From assembly GCF_003369445.1 (NCBI RefSeq), contig NZ_QRCU01000043.1:26153-90152 (forward strand): a stretch of DNA of 64,000 nucleotides, read 5' to 3'. This stretch comes from Arthrobacter silvisoli. Its GTDB lineage: Bacteria; Actinomycetota; Actinomycetes; Actinomycetales; Micrococcaceae. Each line of letters begins with the position of its first letter. The stretch's first letter is position 1. Made by a program: the position numbers and the translations under genes. This document shows, piece after piece, positions 25,439 through 34,530 of this stretch. Below the pieces are notes generated by a model, which made no database searches, was not told the origin of the DNA, and worked only from the letters and a program-made list of their open reading frames with translations.

Positions 25439-25945
25439 TCAGTCCGGCAGCTTCGCGCGCAGCTTCTCGGTCAGCCGCATCAGTTCCTGCTGTTCCGCCG
25501 CGGTGAGCGCCGGAAGCAGCAGTTCCGCGATGTCACGCACGTGCTCCCGCCCGATGTCCTTCTGCAGCTCCAGGCCGGCCTCGGTGAGGCCCAGCAGGAT
25601 GCCGCGGCCGTCCTCGGGAGCGGTGCTGCGCTCCACCAGCCCGCGCTTTTCGAGGCGGTCCACCAGCCGGCTCAGGCTCGACTGGCTGAGCAGCACATGG
25701 TCGTTGATCTCATTCAGGCGCAGCTTCCCGGTGGGGCAGCGGGCAAGGGTGAAGAGGACGTCGTACTCATTGACGGGCAGCTTCTTGAACGCTGGCCCGG
25801 CCTGCAGTCGGCGCATCACCGCCACCTGGGAGCGGAACAACGACTCCCAGGTCTCGGCGGCCAGGCGCACGTCCTTGCCGGAAACGGAGCCTCCGGGCCG
25901 GCCCGCTCCGGCCGGGGCTTTCCCGGCCGGAGCGGGGCTGCTCAT
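25439..25945 (-). CDS. MarR-family regulator coupled to a flavin monooxygenase
   Basis: A 168-residue MarR protein: a dimerisation helix (TWESLFRSQVAVMRRLQ), the winged helix with LRLNEINDHVLLSQSSLSRL, the wing with the family signature DRLEKRGLVERSTAPEDGRG, and C-terminal helices. The start ATG overlaps the stop of the upstream luciferase-like gene by 4 bases, so the repressor is made with the enzyme. An 18-bp palindrome before that operon is its likely operator, giving autorepression relieved by an unknown ligand. Confidence 0.92.
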   Translation of the reverse strand: MSSPAPAGKAPAGAGRPGGSVSGKDVRLAAETWESLFRSQVAVMRRLQAGPAFKKLPVNEYDVLFTLARCPTGKLRLNEINDHVLLSQSSLSRLVDRLEKRGLVERSTAPEDGRGILLGLTEAGLELQKDIGREHVRDIAELLLPALTAAEQQELMRLTEKLRAKLPD

Positions 25946-27072
25946 TCGCTGCTCCCGGAGTTCCCGACGGCGGCATCCGCCGTATCGCCCGCGGTTTCGG
26001 CAAGCTTGGCGGCAACGCGCGAGGCGTGGGTGGGAGCGTCCGGAACGTGGGCCGGCTTGAGGGCGGCGTATTCCTTGCGGAGTACCGGCAGCACCTCCTC
26101 GCCGAACAGGTCCAGCTGCTCCAAGACCGTCTTCAGCGGCAGGCCGGCGTGGTCCACGAGGAAGAGCTGGCGCTGGTAGTCGCCGAAGAACTCACGGAAG
26201 GTCAGGGTCTTCTCGATGACCTCCTGCGGGCTGCCCACCGTCAGCGGGGTCTGCGAGGTGAAGTCCTCCAGGGACGGTCCGTGACCGTACACCGGGGCGT
26301 TGTCGAAGTACGGGCGGAATTCCTTCACGGCGTCCTGGGAGTTCTTGCGCATGAAGAACTGGCCGCCGAGGCCCACGATCGCCTGGTCCGCCTTGCCGTG
26401 GCCGTAGTGCTCGTAGCGCTCACGGTAGAGGCCGATCAGCTGCTGGTAGTGCTCCTTGGGCCAGAAGATGTTGTTGGCGAAGAAGCCGTCGCCGTAGTAC
26501 GCGGCCAGTTCGGCGATCTGCGGGCTCCGGATGGAGCCGTGCCATACGAAGGGCGGGACGTCGTCAAGCGGGCGCGGCGTGGAGGTGAAGTTCTGCAGAG
26601 GCGTGCGGAACTTGCCGTTCCAGTTCACGGTGTCTTCATCCCACAGGCGGCGCAGCAGGGCGTAGTTCTCGATCGCGAGCTCAATGCCGTCCTGGATGTT
26701 CTTGCCGAACCACGGGTACACCGGCGCCGTGTTGCCGCGGCCCATGATGAGGTCCACACGGCCGTCCGCCAGGTGCTGCAGCATGGCGAAGTCCTCGGCG
26801 ATCTTCACGGGATCGTTCGTGGTGATCAGCGTGGTGGAGGTGGAGAGGGTGATGCGCTCGGTCTGCGCTGCGATGTAGGCCAGCGTGGTGGTGGGGGAGG
26901 AAGAGAAGAAGGGCCGGTTGTGGTGCTCGCCGATGGCGTACACGTCCATGCCGATCTCTTCGGCCTTCTTGGCGATGGCCACGGACGCCTTGATGCGCTC
27001 GTTCTCCGTGGGGGTGCGGCCCGTGGTGGGGTCAGTGGTGATGTCGCTGACGCTGAATACGCCGATCTCCAT
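25942..27072 (-). CDS. LLM-class flavin-dependent oxidoreductase (CE1758-like)
   Basis: A 376-residue bacterial-luciferase-like TIM-barrel enzyme using reduced FMN. The start MEIGVFSVSDITTDPTTGRT, the early AIGEHHNRPFFSSSPTT, the mid-barrel DLIMGRGNTAPVYPWFG and the later PPFVWHGSIRSPQIAELA agree with the LLM subgroup typified by Corynebacterium CE1758. The substrate is not known. The last about 30 residues are an Ala/Asp-rich tail. First gene of a two-gene operon with a MarR repressor and its likely palindromic operator 58 bases upstream. Confidence 0.9.
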   Translation of the reverse strand: MEIGVFSVSDITTDPTTGRTPTENERIKASVAIAKKAEEIGMDVYAIGEHHNRPFFSSSPTTTLAYIAAQTERITLSTSTTLITTNDPVKIAEDFAMLQHLADGRVDLIMGRGNTAPVYPWFGKNIQDGIELAIENYALLRRLWDEDTVNWNGKFRTPLQNFTSTPRPLDDVPPFVWHGSIRSPQIAELAAYYGDGFFANNIFWPKEHYQQLIGLYRERYEHYGHGKADQAIVGLGGQFFMRKNSQDAVKEFRPYFDNAPVYGHGPSLEDFTSQTPLTVGSPQEVIEKTLTFREFFGDYQRQLFLVDHAGLPLKTVLEQLDLFGEEVLPVLRKEYAALKPAHVPDAPTHASRVAAKLAETAGDTADAAVGNSGSSE

Positions 27073-27130
27073 GATGTGCCTTTCTTCCTGTCCGCGGGTG
27101 CGCGGGCGTTACCGACAGTCTATCCCAAAC

Positions 27131-27148
27131 TAGATGCATTTGCATCTA
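27131..27148. promoter_or_regulatory. perfect 18-bp palindrome, likely MarR operator
   Basis: TAGATGCATTTGCATCTA: 8-bp arms and a TT centre. It stands 58 bases before the monooxygenase start. A minus-strand TAGACT (27122-27117) could be the -10, which would put the palindrome over the -35/spacer, a good position for repression. Confidence 0.75.
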
Positions 27149-27189
27149 TCGCACTGTGTAACGCCTGCGGCCGGGGATTATTCCCGGGT

Positions 27190-30100
27190 CTACTGGGGTG
27201 AGCCCGGTGCGGCCCTGCGGCCCGTGACCTTCGGGACCATACCAGTGGTCCAGTCGAGGAATTCCGCGTCGTCCGTTCCGTTCCCGCCGGCACGATCCAC
27301 GACGGCGGGGCGGTCCTTGAGCGCCCTCAGCAGGGCCTTCTTCTCCCGGCGGCCTTCCACCAGCTTGTAGAGGACGGGAACCAGCACCAGGGTCAGCAGG
27401 GTGGACGACACCAGGCCGCCGATCACCACGATCGCCAGGGGCCGGGAGATGAAACCGCCGCCACCGGTGAAGCCGAGCGCCATCGGCGTCAGGGCGAACA
27501 CCGTGGCCAGGGCGGTCATGAGGATCGGCCGCAGGCGCTGGCGGGCGCCGTGGGTGATGGCGTCATCGACGCTCATGCCAGGCCGGCCGTTGCGGGGGCT
27601 GCGGTACTGGTTGATGAGGTCGATCAGCACGATCGCATTGGTGACGACGATGCCCACCAGCATCAGCAGGCCGATCAGGGCCGGCAGGCCGAGCGGAACG
27701 CCCGTCAGCAGGAGCAGGCCGATCGCGCCGGTGGCTGCGAACGGCACCGAGACCAGCAGGATGAGCGGCTGGATGAGCGACTTGAAGGCAGCCACCATGA
27801 TCACATGGACGATCGCGATCGCGGCGAGCAGTGCCAGGCCGAGCTGCCGGAAGGACTCGGCCTGCTGGGTGGTGGCGCCGCCGATGGTCGCCGTCACGCC
27901 CGGCGGGAGCTGCACGTGGTCCAGCCGCTCCTGGACCGCGCTGCTCAGCGCGCCCAGGTTGGAGCCCGACGGCGTCACGGTCACCTTGGCGGTCCGCTGG
28001 CCGTTGCTGCTGGTCACGGAGAGCGGAACATCCACCTGTTCGACGCTGGCGACGCTGCCCAGCGCGACCGGACCCGCCGGCGTCGGGAGCAGGATGCCCC
28101 GCACCGCCGTAATGCTGGTGAAGCGGGTGCCCTCACCGATCTGGACCGGGAAATCGTCGGTCTCGATCCGCACCGTGCCGGCCGGGACCGGCGCAACGGT
28201 CGCGGCGAGCACCCCGGCCACTTGTTCTTCGTTGAGGCCGGCCGCCGTGGCCTTGGCGCGGTCCACCTTCACCTGGACCACGGGCTGGCCGGGGACGAGG
28301 TTGGTGGCTGTCTCGGAGCTGCCGGGGACGCCGTCAAGGGCCTTGAAAACAGCATCGCCGGCGGTCTGCAGGTCCTGTGGTGTGGCCGCATTGATGGTCA
28401 CGTCCACCGTGGAGGAGGTGCCGAAGCCGCCCTGCCGGGCACCGACGGTGACCTTGCCGGCGGCGCCGCCCTCCGCAAGCCGCCTGCGGACGGTGTCCTG
28501 CAGCTGGTCCTGGGCCGCGTCCTCCGCGGTGACCACCGTGAACGTCGAGGTCGAGGCCCCGCCGGAGGTGAGGGCAGCGAGGCCGTTCCGGGCATTGCCG
28601 GAGGTCACCTGAACGTCCTTGATCCCGTCGACGCCGTCCAGCAGCCTCTCCACCTTGGCGGCGGCCTGCGCGGTCTCGGCCAGGTTGGTACCGGGAGGCA
28701 GGACCTGCCGGACGGTCATGCTGTTCTCGCCGGAGCGTCCCAACAGGTCGGTTGCCAGCAGCGGCGTCATGGCCGCCGTGCCGCCCAGAACCAGCAGTGC
28801 CGCCACGATGGTCACTACGGGGTGCTTCTGGGTGGTGGACAAGACGGGCAGGTAGCCGCGCTGCAGGCGCGTACGCTGCTCCGCTTCGTGCGCTTTCGCC
28901 GCTGTTTCCTTTGCCGCCCCGGGGCCGCTGCCGGCCGCCGGTGACTTGAGGAACCAGTACGCCAGCACCGGGACGATGGTCAGGGCCACCAGCAGGGAGG
29001 CCAGCAGGGCGATCGTGACGGTGAGCGCGAAGGGGCGGAAAAGTTCCCCGGCGAGATCCCCGACGAAGGCGATGGGCAGGAAGACCGCCACGGTGGTCAG
29101 CGTGGACGCGGTGATGGCGCCGGCCACCTCCCGGATGGAGTTCAGGATGGCGGTGAGCTTGTGTTCGCCGTAACTCAGGTGGCGTTTGATGTTCTCGATG
29201 ACCACGATCGAGTCGTCCACCACCCGGCCGATCGCGATGGTGAGCGCGCCCAGGGTGAGGATGTTCAGTGAATAGCGGGTGGCCGAGATGCCGATGAACG
29301 TGATCAACAGGGACAACGGGATCGACACCGCGGTGACGAGCGTGGAGCGCACGGACAGCAGGAACAGCAGGATGACCAGCACGGCGAAGCCCAGGCCGAG
29401 CAGGCCCTCCGTAGTGAGGTCCTTGATGGATTTCTCGATGTACGGGGCCTGGTCGAAGACCGGAGTGAAGCGGGCATTGGAACCCAGCTCCGCACTCATC
29501 TGGCCCAGTGCGTCCTTGACGGCGTGCGAGATCGCCACGGTGTCGCCGTCGGGCTTCTTCGTGACTGTCAGGGCAAGCGTTTCCTTGCCGTTGGTCCTGG
29601 TGATCGAGGTGGCGGGGTCGTCTTGGATGCTCACCGTGGCCACGCTGCCGATCGTGGTGCCGGTCTTCGCGCCGGCCAGCGGAAGTCCCTTGATGGCGTC
29701 CAGGGAATCGACCGGGCTGCCGATCTGCAGGGACAGGGATTTGCCCTGCTCCTCGACCGTGCCCGCCGGGACCAGGGCCCCGTTGTTCTTCAGCGCATCC
29801 GAAAGGGACCGGACGGTGGCGCCGCCGGCGGCCATGGCCGCGGGGTCCGGCTTGAGCAGGATGTGCTGGGTGGTGCCGCCGCTGACATCGGCACTGCGGA
29901 CGCCGTCGATCTTCTGCAATCGCGGGACGCTCAGCCGCAGGAGGTCGGCATTCAGTTCGCTGAGCGGCTTGTCCGAGGACACCGCCAGGAAAATGATCGG
30001 GAAATCGCTCACGCTGCCGGCGAAGGAGCGGGGCTCCACATCCGCCGGCAGCGTCCGCCGGGCGTTGGAGATGGCCCGGTCGATCTGGTTCCGGGCGCGG

Positions 30101-30408
30101 TCCAGGTTGGAACCATAACTGAACACGAGCGTGATCTGGGAAACCCCGCTGCGCGAGGTGGAGGTGCTTGATTCAAGCCCTTCCACGCTGTTGAGCGCAG
30201 TCTCGAGGGGGCGGCCCAACTGCTTGTCCACGACTTCCGGGGACGCCCCCGGCATGGCCGTAATGACCGTGATCTGCGGGAACTCGATCGACGGGATGAG
30301 CTCCTGCTTCAGGGAAGACATGGTGATCACGCCGAACACCGCCGCGAAGACGGTGATCAGCGCAATCAGTGCCCTGTTCGCCAGTGAAAGCTTTGCCAGA
30401 GCGAACAT
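27190..30408 (-). CDS. RND-superfamily efflux pump (AcrB/SwrC type), orphan
   Basis: A 1072-residue inner-membrane transporter with the two-fold RND design: helix 1 (about residues 9-30), a first large outer loop, a helix bundle, a second large loop, a second bundle. The proton-relay block of helix 4, TIAIGRVVDDSIVVIENIKR, carries the paired aspartates. MPGASPEVVDKQLGRPLETA in the porter domain is characteristic. AcrB needs an adaptor and an outer-membrane channel; neither is nearby, and Gram-positive homologues such as SwrC (surfactin self-resistance) work alone. ATG at 30408 with GGAGAGGGAG upstream. Substrate unknown; lipophilic drugs or lipopeptides are plausible. Confidence 0.93.
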   Translation of the reverse strand: MFALAKLSLANRALIALITVFAAVFGVITMSSLKQELIPSIEFPQITVITAMPGASPEVVDKQLGRPLETALNSVEGLESSTSTSRSGVSQITLVFSYGSNLDRARNQIDRAISNARRTLPADVEPRSFAGSVSDFPIIFLAVSSDKPLSELNADLLRLSVPRLQKIDGVRSADVSGGTTQHILLKPDPAAMAAGGATVRSLSDALKNNGALVPAGTVEEQGKSLSLQIGSPVDSLDAIKGLPLAGAKTGTTIGSVATVSIQDDPATSITRTNGKETLALTVTKKPDGDTVAISHAVKDALGQMSAELGSNARFTPVFDQAPYIEKSIKDLTTEGLLGLGFAVLVILLFLLSVRSTLVTAVSIPLSLLITFIGISATRYSLNILTLGALTIAIGRVVDDSIVVIENIKRHLSYGEHKLTAILNSIREVAGAITASTLTTVAVFLPIAFVGDLAGELFRPFALTVTIALLASLLVALTIVPVLAYWFLKSPAAGSGPGAAKETAAKAHEAEQRTRLQRGYLPVLSTTQKHPVVTIVAALLVLGGTAAMTPLLATDLLGRSGENSMTVRQVLPPGTNLAETAQAAAKVERLLDGVDGIKDVQVTSGNARNGLAALTSGGASTSTFTVVTAEDAAQDQLQDTVRRRLAEGGAAGKVTVGARQGGFGTSSTVDVTINAATPQDLQTAGDAVFKALDGVPGSSETATNLVPGQPVVQVKVDRAKATAAGLNEEQVAGVLAATVAPVPAGTVRIETDDFPVQIGEGTRFTSITAVRGILLPTPAGPVALGSVASVEQVDVPLSVTSSNGQRTAKVTVTPSGSNLGALSSAVQERLDHVQLPPGVTATIGGATTQQAESFRQLGLALLAAIAIVHVIMVAAFKSLIQPLILLVSVPFAATGAIGLLLLTGVPLGLPALIGLLMLVGIVVTNAIVLIDLINQYRSPRNGRPGMSVDDAITHGARQRLRPILMTALATVFALTPMALGFTGGGGFISRPLAIVVIGGLVSSTLLTLVLVPVLYKLVEGRREKKALLRALKDRPAVVDRAGGNGTDDAEFLDWTTGMVPKVTGRRAAPGSPQ

Positions 30409-30479
30409 TGCTCCCTCTCCTGGGACTTACGGTTGTACAGCGTTCGGGCGCTGCCGCAGCCGGGCCCGGATGCCTGCGC

Positions 30480-31985
30480 CTACCGCTGCGTGGCGTCGGC
30501 GTTCTCGAGCTGCAGGGACTGCGCGGTGCTTGCCTCGATCTCGGCCGCAAGCTCAGGATTGTCGTTGAGCTTGACCCCGTAGCCGGGCATCATGTCCTTG
30601 AGCTTGGACTGCCAGCCCTTGAAGTTCTTCGGGAAGGTCTTCTGCAGCAGTTCGATCATGATCGGCACGGCGGTGGAGGCTCCGGGGGAAGCGCCCAGCA
30701 GGGCGCCGATGGAGCCGTCGCGCGCGGCGATGACCTCAGTGCCGAACTGCAGGATGCCACCCTTCTGCGGATCCTTCTTAATGATCTGCACGCGCTGGCC
30801 CGCCGTGATCAGCTCCCATTTGGCGCCGTCGGCTTCGGGGTAGTACTCGCGCAGGGATTCGACTTTGGCGTCGTGGCGCTTGGCCACTTCCTTGATCAGG
30901 TACGCCGTCAGGTCCATGTTGTCCTTGGCCACGGCGAGCATCGGGATGATGTTGCCCGGGCGGATGGACAGCGGCAGGTCCAGGTAGCTGCTGGTCTTGA
31001 GGAAGTTGGTGGAGAAGCCGGCGTAGGGGCCGAAGAGCAGCGAACGCTTTCCGTCCACGTACCGGGTGTCCAGGTGCGGCACGGACATGGGCGGCGCACC
31101 CACGGAGGCCTGGCCGTACACCTTGGCGCTGTGCTGGCGGGCGGTTTCTTCGTCGGTGCAGCGGAAGAACTGGCCGGACACAGGGAAACCGCCGTAGCCC
31201 TTGCTTTCCGGAATGCCCGAGGCCTGCAGCAGGTGCAGGGCACCGCCGCCGGCGCCGACAAACACGAACTTGGCGTGGATGCGGCTGCGTTCTCCGGAGG
31301 CCGGGTACTTCAGCGAAAGGTCCCAGCCGCCGTCGGAGGCCTTGGAAATGTTGCTGACTTCGTGGCCGTAGTTGACCTCGACGCCGCTCTTGGCCAGGTA
31401 TGCGGTCAGTTCTCGGGTCAGCGCCCCGAAGTCGACGTCGGTGCCTTCTGCGGCGCGGGTGGCGGCAACGCGCTGCTTGGGGTCGCGGCCCTTGACGATC
31501 AGGGGAGCCCACTTTTCGATCTGGGCCTGGTCTTCCGTGTATTCCATGCTGCGGAAGAGGGTGTTGGGCTTGAGGGCTTCGTAGCGGGTCTTGAGGAAGT
31601 CCACGTGCTTGTCGCCGATGACGAAGCTCATGTGCGGAACGGTGTTGATGAAGCCTTTGGGGGAGCCGATCAGGTTGTTGTCGACCAAGTGGGACCAGAA
31701 CTGGCGGGACAGCTGGAACTGCTCGTTGATGTGCAGCGCCTTGGCGGGGTTCACGGAGCCGTCTTTGGCTGCCGGGGAGTAGTTCAGTTCGCAGAGTGCT
31801 GCGTGGCCCGTACCTGCGTTGTTCCAAGGTCCGGAGCTTTCAAGGCCCGCCTCGTCCAGGCGTTCGAAGAGGGCGATGCTCCAGTCGGGTTCGAGCTGCT
31901 TGATGAACGCCCCGAGCGTTGCGCTCATGATTCCGCCGCCAATAAGGACGACGTCGGCGTGTTTGGTCTTGGAAATGAAAGTCAC
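30480..31985 (-). CDS. mqo: malate:quinone oxidoreductase
   Basis: A membrane-associated flavoenzyme of the citric-acid cycle that oxidises malate to oxaloacetate and reduces the quinone pool. The FAD site is [19 protein letters not shown]; also seen are [49 protein letters not shown] and, near the end, [20 protein letters not shown] set the start at GTG 31985 (501 residues): GGAG lies 7 bases before it, whereas the TTG at 31991 has GGAG only 1 base away. It is monocistronic between the RND pump and a binding protein. Confidence 0.95.
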   Translation of the reverse strand: MTFISKTKHADVVLIGGGIMSATLGAFIKQLEPDWSIALFERLDEAGLESSGPWNNAGTGHAALCELNYSPAAKDGSVNPAKALHINEQFQLSRQFWSHLVDNNLIGSPKGFINTVPHMSFVIGDKHVDFLKTRYEALKPNTLFRSMEYTEDQAQIEKWAPLIVKGRDPKQRVAATRAAEGTDVDFGALTRELTAYLAKSGVEVNYGHEVSNISKASDGGWDLSLKYPASGERSRIHAKFVFVGAGGGALHLLQASGIPESKGYGGFPVSGQFFRCTDEETARQHSAKVYGQASVGAPPMSVPHLDTRYVDGKRSLLFGPYAGFSTNFLKTSSYLDLPLSIRPGNIIPMLAVAKDNMDLTAYLIKEVAKRHDAKVESLREYYPEADGAKWELITAGQRVQIIKKDPQKGGILQFGTEVIAARDGSIGALLGASPGASTAVPIMIELLQKTFPKNFKGWQSKLKDMMPGYGVKLNDNPELAAEIEASTAQSLQLENADATQR

Positions 31986-32064
31986 AGTCAATCTCCGATA
32001 GCAGCGGCATTGGCTGTCACAGAATATCCCCGCGCTGCCCCATAACTGAAATTACGGGGGGCCG

Positions 32065-33735
32065 TCAAGACTTTAGGCGGACGTTCGTGAAAACTTCGTT
32101 CAAGACCGGCGATGCCGGGTACTTTTCCACCCGGTCGGACAAGGCCAGTGCCGAGATCGGGAAGGCGATCGGTACTGCCGGAACGGTTGCCGCGATCTGG
32201 GCGTTGATGGTGTCGTACTGGGCTTTGCGCTCAGGATCTTCGGGCATGCCCCGGGCGCGGTCGATCTTGGAGAACACCTGGGCGTCGCTGTAGCCGAACT
32301 CACCCCGCCGCTCACCGAAAAGGGTGCCCACGAAGTTATCCGGGTCCGAGTAGACGCCATTCCAGCCCAGCAAGTGCAAGGCGTGGTCGCCAGCCGACTG
32401 GACCTTGGCCAGGTAGCCGTCCTCCCAGTCCACCGGCACCGGTTTGATGTTGAAGCCGACGGCGGTCAGCTGCCTGCTGATTTCCGCGTAGATCTTTTCC
32501 GGGGTGGGGAGGTAGCTGCGGGTGACGTTGAGCGGGTAATAGAACTTGAGCGGTTCGCCCTTGTACCCGGCCTTGGCCAGCAACTGCTTGGCCTTTGCGG
32601 GATCGTAGCCCAGCGCAGGTGCATTGTTGTTGAAGCCGCTGAGCTTGGGCGGGACGAACTGGGATGCCTGCGCCGTGTTGTCGATGAAGAACTTCCGGAT
32701 GAGGCTTTCCTTGTCAATGGCGTATTCGATCGCCTGGCGGACCTTGAGTTTCTGCAGGGGCGCCACGGCCTGGTTGATACCCAGGTACATCACGGAGAAC
32801 GGGTCCCGTTGCACGATCTGCATGCCGTGCTTGACCAGGGCGTCGAAGGTGCCTGCGGTGACGAGGTCGTAACCGTCAATCTTGCCGCTGAGCAGCGCGT
32901 CGAGGCGGCCCTGCGGGTGGTCGAACGGAATGAAGTTGAGCGTGGCGATTTGGCCCCGGTCACCCCAGTAGCCGTCATAACTCGTGAGGGTGATCTTGTC
33001 CTTGGCCCAGGTGGAGAAGACGAACGGGCCGGTGCCGACGGGGTGCGAGGCGTATGCGGATACGGCCTGTCCGTCCAGCGTGCGGTCCAGGACGTTGGCC
33101 TTCTGCTTGGCCAGCGCCGTGGGGGAGGAAATCGCGAAGGCCGGCAGGGTCAGGGCCTGCAGGAACCCGGTGAAGGGCCGGGTGAGCCTGATCCGCACCG
33201 CGCTGGCTCCCGTGGCTGTGCAGCTCTTGAAAATGGACAGTGACGCGTTGTCCGAGAACGATTTGAACACGCTCTTGAACATGATCCCGGGCGCCTGGTT
33301 CCGGATGGCCGGTGCGAAGGTGTACCAGCGGTTGAAGTTGCTGCAGACTGCGGCGGCGTTGAACGGCGTGCCGTCGTGGAACGTGACTTTGTCACGGAGC
33401 TTGAAGTCATAGCTGAGCCCGCCGTCACCTTCGGACCATTCGGTGGCAAGCAGGGGAACGGCCTGGCCGGTGGACGGGTCAACGCCGAGCAGGCCCTCCA
33501 TGACCTGCCGGGTGACGCGGTACGTCTCGGAATCGTTGCTCAGGGCCGGGTCCAGCCCGAGCGGCATGGCCGGCGTGCCGAAGTTGAAGGTCTGGTCCGG
33601 CGTGTCCGGTGTGTTGGCGGCCGTTGTGCCGGTGGACGGCGAGGGGGACGGCACACCGGTGCAGGAGCTCAGGGCCAGGGCAAGAAGGGCGGCGCCGATC
33701 TGCAGTTTCATCCGGCGTCGTTTGCTGCTTGCCAC
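32065..33735 (-). CDS. ABC-type peptide-binding lipoprotein (SBP_bac_5), orphan
   Basis: A 556-residue extracytoplasmic solute-binding protein of the oligopeptide/nickel class. Start GTG at 33735 with AGGGGA upstream; the signal KRRRMKLQIGAALLALALSSC gives a lipobox with Cys25. The SBP_bac_5 core is seen in LDPALSNDSETYRVTRQVME, YDFKLRDKVTFHDGTPFNAA, VRQAIEYAIDKESLIRKFF and the late YSDPDNFVGTLFG. No permease or ATPase genes adjoin, so it must share a transporter elsewhere. A longer reading frame runs into the neighbouring tRNA-Leu gene and is not used. Confidence 0.92.
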   Translation of the reverse strand: MASSKRRRMKLQIGAALLALALSSCTGVPSPSPSTGTTAANTPDTPDQTFNFGTPAMPLGLDPALSNDSETYRVTRQVMEGLLGVDPSTGQAVPLLATEWSEGDGGLSYDFKLRDKVTFHDGTPFNAAAVCSNFNRWYTFAPAIRNQAPGIMFKSVFKSFSDNASLSIFKSCTATGASAVRIRLTRPFTGFLQALTLPAFAISSPTALAKQKANVLDRTLDGQAVSAYASHPVGTGPFVFSTWAKDKITLTSYDGYWGDRGQIATLNFIPFDHPQGRLDALLSGKIDGYDLVTAGTFDALVKHGMQIVQRDPFSVMYLGINQAVAPLQKLKVRQAIEYAIDKESLIRKFFIDNTAQASQFVPPKLSGFNNNAPALGYDPAKAKQLLAKAGYKGEPLKFYYPLNVTRSYLPTPEKIYAEISRQLTAVGFNIKPVPVDWEDGYLAKVQSAGDHALHLLGWNGVYSDPDNFVGTLFGERRGEFGYSDAQVFSKIDRARGMPEDPERKAQYDTINAQIAATVPAVPIAFPISALALSDRVEKYPASPVLNEVFTNVRLKS

Positions 33736-33806
33736 TCTTGTCCCCTCAAGGCAGTCGGACGGAAACGCGGCTGGACCCCGTGCAAACGGGGTCCAGCCGT
33801 CGATGT

Positions 33807-33891
33807 TGGTGCGCAAGGGGGGACTTGAACCCCCACGCCCGAAGGCACAGGAACCTAAATCCTGCGTGTCTGCCAATTTCACCACTCGCGC
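33807..33891 (-). tRNA. tRNA-Leu (anticodon UAG)
   Basis: An 85-nt class II tRNA including an encoded CCA (33807-33809). The acceptor 5' arm GCGCGAG pairs with CTTGCGC, discriminator A. The anticodon stem CAGGA/TCCTG holds loop TTTAGGT, giving UAG, which reads CUA and probably other CUN codons. The long variable arm and T arm (GGGGG-TTCAAGT-CCCCC) are intact. Confidence 0.96.
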
Positions 33892-33961
33892 AACTGCCGG
33901 CGTCGGGCTCCTATGGTCCCGCTGCCGTCGGGCTCCATTCTACCCATGCAGGCGGGGTGCC

Positions 33962-34438
33962 CTAACGGACGTCCAGCTTCAAGTCCCGGCGCAGCTTGGC
34001 GACGTGCCCGGTGGCCCGGACGTTGTACTGCGCCACCGCCACTTTGCCCTCGGGGTCCACCACGATCGTGGAACGGATCAGGCCCTGGTAGGTGCGGCCG
34101 TAGTTCTTCTTTTCGCCCCAGGCGGCGTAGGCGTCGGCCACCTTGTGGTCCTCGTCCGAGAGCAGAGGGAAGGTCAAAGACTCTTCGGCGACGAATTTCG
34201 CCAGGGCGGGCACGGGATCAGGGGAGACGCCCACCACCTTGTAGCCCGCCGCCTGGAGGGAAGCGAGCGAATCCCGGAAATCGCAGGCCTGCGTGGCGCA
34301 GGCCGGCGTGGAAGCGGCGGGGTAGAAGTAGACGATGGTGTTGCTGCCGCGGTAGGACTCCAGGCTGACGTCGTTGCCGTCCTGGTCCTTGAGGGTGAAT
34401 GCGGGGGCGGTGTCGCCGGGAATAAGTCGTTCAGCCAT
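33962..34438 (-). CDS. bcp: thiol peroxidase Bcp (peroxiredoxin Q)
   Basis: A 158-residue peroxiredoxin that reduces peroxides with thioredoxin as donor. The AhpC/TSA-type fold begins LIPGDTAPAFTLKDQDG; the active site YPAASTPACATQACDFRD gives peroxidatic Cys47 and resolving Cys52, the C-X4-C spacing typical of Bcp. Later, FPLLSDEDHKVADAYAAWG and IRSTIVVDPEGKV match. AGGAG precedes the ATG. It is divergent from a MarR regulator over 92 bases; regulation by that protein is possible but not shown. Confidence 0.95.
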   Translation of the reverse strand: MAERLIPGDTAPAFTLKDQDGNDVSLESYRGSNTIVYFYPAASTPACATQACDFRDSLASLQAAGYKVVGVSPDPVPALAKFVAEESLTFPLLSDEDHKVADAYAAWGEKKNYGRTYQGLIRSTIVVDPEGKVAVAQYNVRATGHVAKLRRDLKLDVR

Positions 34439-34517
34439 GGTGCTCCTTGCTTGCGTTCGCGACCACCCAGCTTAGTAACAGGGCGCCCCGGATCCGAATT
34501 GCCGTCGGTCGCCTTTA

Positions 34518-34523
34518 TATACT
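34518..34523 (+). promoter_or_regulatory. -10 box placing a leaderless start
   Basis: TATACT ends seven bases before the ATG of the MarR gene at 34531. There is no ribosome-binding sequence, so transcription would begin at or just before the A of ATG. Confidence 0.5.
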
Positions 34524-34530
34524 GGCTGTT

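Noticed and set aside
33736..33885. 50-residue N-terminal extension of the binding lipoprotein (MVKLADTQDLGS...)
   Set aside because: These codons are the tRNA-Leu gene read as protein; the true GTG start with ribosome site and lipoprotein signal is at 33735.
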